Of a DNA stretch of 64,000 bases, positions 63,583-64,000 are shown piece after piece. The position numbers and the translations under genes are program-made. Within the stretch, counting starts at the first letter, position 1, and each line of letters opens with the position of its first letter. Under the pieces are notes generated by a model that was not told the origin of the DNA, did no database searches, and saw only the letters and a list, made by a program, of their open reading frames with translations. The stretch comes from Sisyra terminalis. Taxonomy: Eukaryota > Arthropoda > Insecta > Neuroptera > Sisyridae. The DNA lies in assembly GCA_958496175.1 (NCBI GenBank), contig OY292274.1:2666001-2730000 (forward strand), written 5' to 3'.

Positions 63583-64000
63583 TTGCTCAGTGTTTAATTT
63601 TTTTATTTATTTTGTCATGGATTTATTTGTTGAACTTTGAATTTCGCTAATCTGTGATAATAAAATAATTTCAATATTACATTTTCGGTCTTAATTTCTT
63701 TTATAAGTTGATTTTTTTAAAATTGAACTCTAAATTATTGGATTAAAAATGCTTCTTTAAAAGCTGTTGATGCGTGTTTTGTCCAGTTTCGAGAATAATT
63801 ATTCTGAATTCTCATATGAGAATTCTCATATAATTCTCATGAAATCTCATATTATCGAACTCAGAATGGGCCAAAAGATATTTTACCAATTAAAAATTAG
63901 ATTATTTTCAACAACAGTACAGAAATTCGTGCAATAAATAATCACTTTACATTTATGAAAAATGTCATAGAAAATTTGCACTTTTGTTACTGAAAAAACG
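63583..64000. other. 3' flank after the last exon
   Basis: AT-rich sequence with the AATAAA at 63659-63664. A short cluster of inverted words (GAGAATTCTCATATGAGAAT-like, 63,810-63,850) forms a local palindrome. If SEC16 splices onward from 62676, this region is intron. Confidence 0.45.

Noticed and set aside
1..64000. CRISPR array, prokaryotic operon or integrated virus
   Set aside because: No regularly spaced direct repeats, no ribosome-binding-site-led gene clusters, and no recognisable viral polymerase, capsid or integrase frame were found.

Overview
The window is AT-rich (roughly 70 percent) nuclear DNA from an arthropod, most probably an insect. Genes are split by GT-AG introns from about 60 bp to over 3 kb, and their proteins match animal families. 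The spaces between them are packed with degenerate Tc1/mariner, hAT and foldback-type DNA transposons and a tRNA-derived SINE. I cannot name the order or species from sequence alone. There is no CRISPR array, operon or other prokaryotic feature.

Layout: positions 1 to about 36,000 form a gene desert in which I can support no protein-coding gene. It holds a 910-bp element with TA target duplications (1290-2199), several foldback elements (3631-4053, about 6876-7270, 15637-16712, 24852-26057, 30096-30525), three deletion-derivative Tc1/mariner copies (about 9852, 11887-12791, 22067-22984) and a SINE copy near 13,100-13,240. A less AT-rich island at about 33,200-33,860 ends on the minus strand in a strong splice-donor consensus. 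It could be the first exon of a minus-strand gene whose body lies beyond the left edge.

From 36,000 to the end there are five recognisable genes with alternating strands: MED22 (+, Mediator subunit), a KLHL5-type BTB-BACK-Kelch gene (-), ZNHIT6/BCD1 (+, box C/D snoRNP assembly), SEC22 (-, ER-Golgi R-SNARE) and SEC16 (+, scaffold of ER exit sites). Their exons were joined by hand, with reading phase checked at every junction. KLHL5 and ZNHIT6 start 357 bp apart head to head. SEC22 and SEC16 start about 1 kb apart head to head, placing two parts of the COPII/ER-Golgi route next to each other. ZNHIT6 and SEC22 converge with about 320 bp between stop codons.

The most interesting items are the 3' end of SEC16, where a strong internal splice donor and a 314-codon open exon of unknown family compete; a dispersed foldback family carrying a CUGAUGA / stem / GAAAC core reminiscent of hammerhead ribozymes; a foldback element with about 500-bp arms; and a three-copy short linear motif in SEC16. 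None of these amounts to a demonstrated new system.
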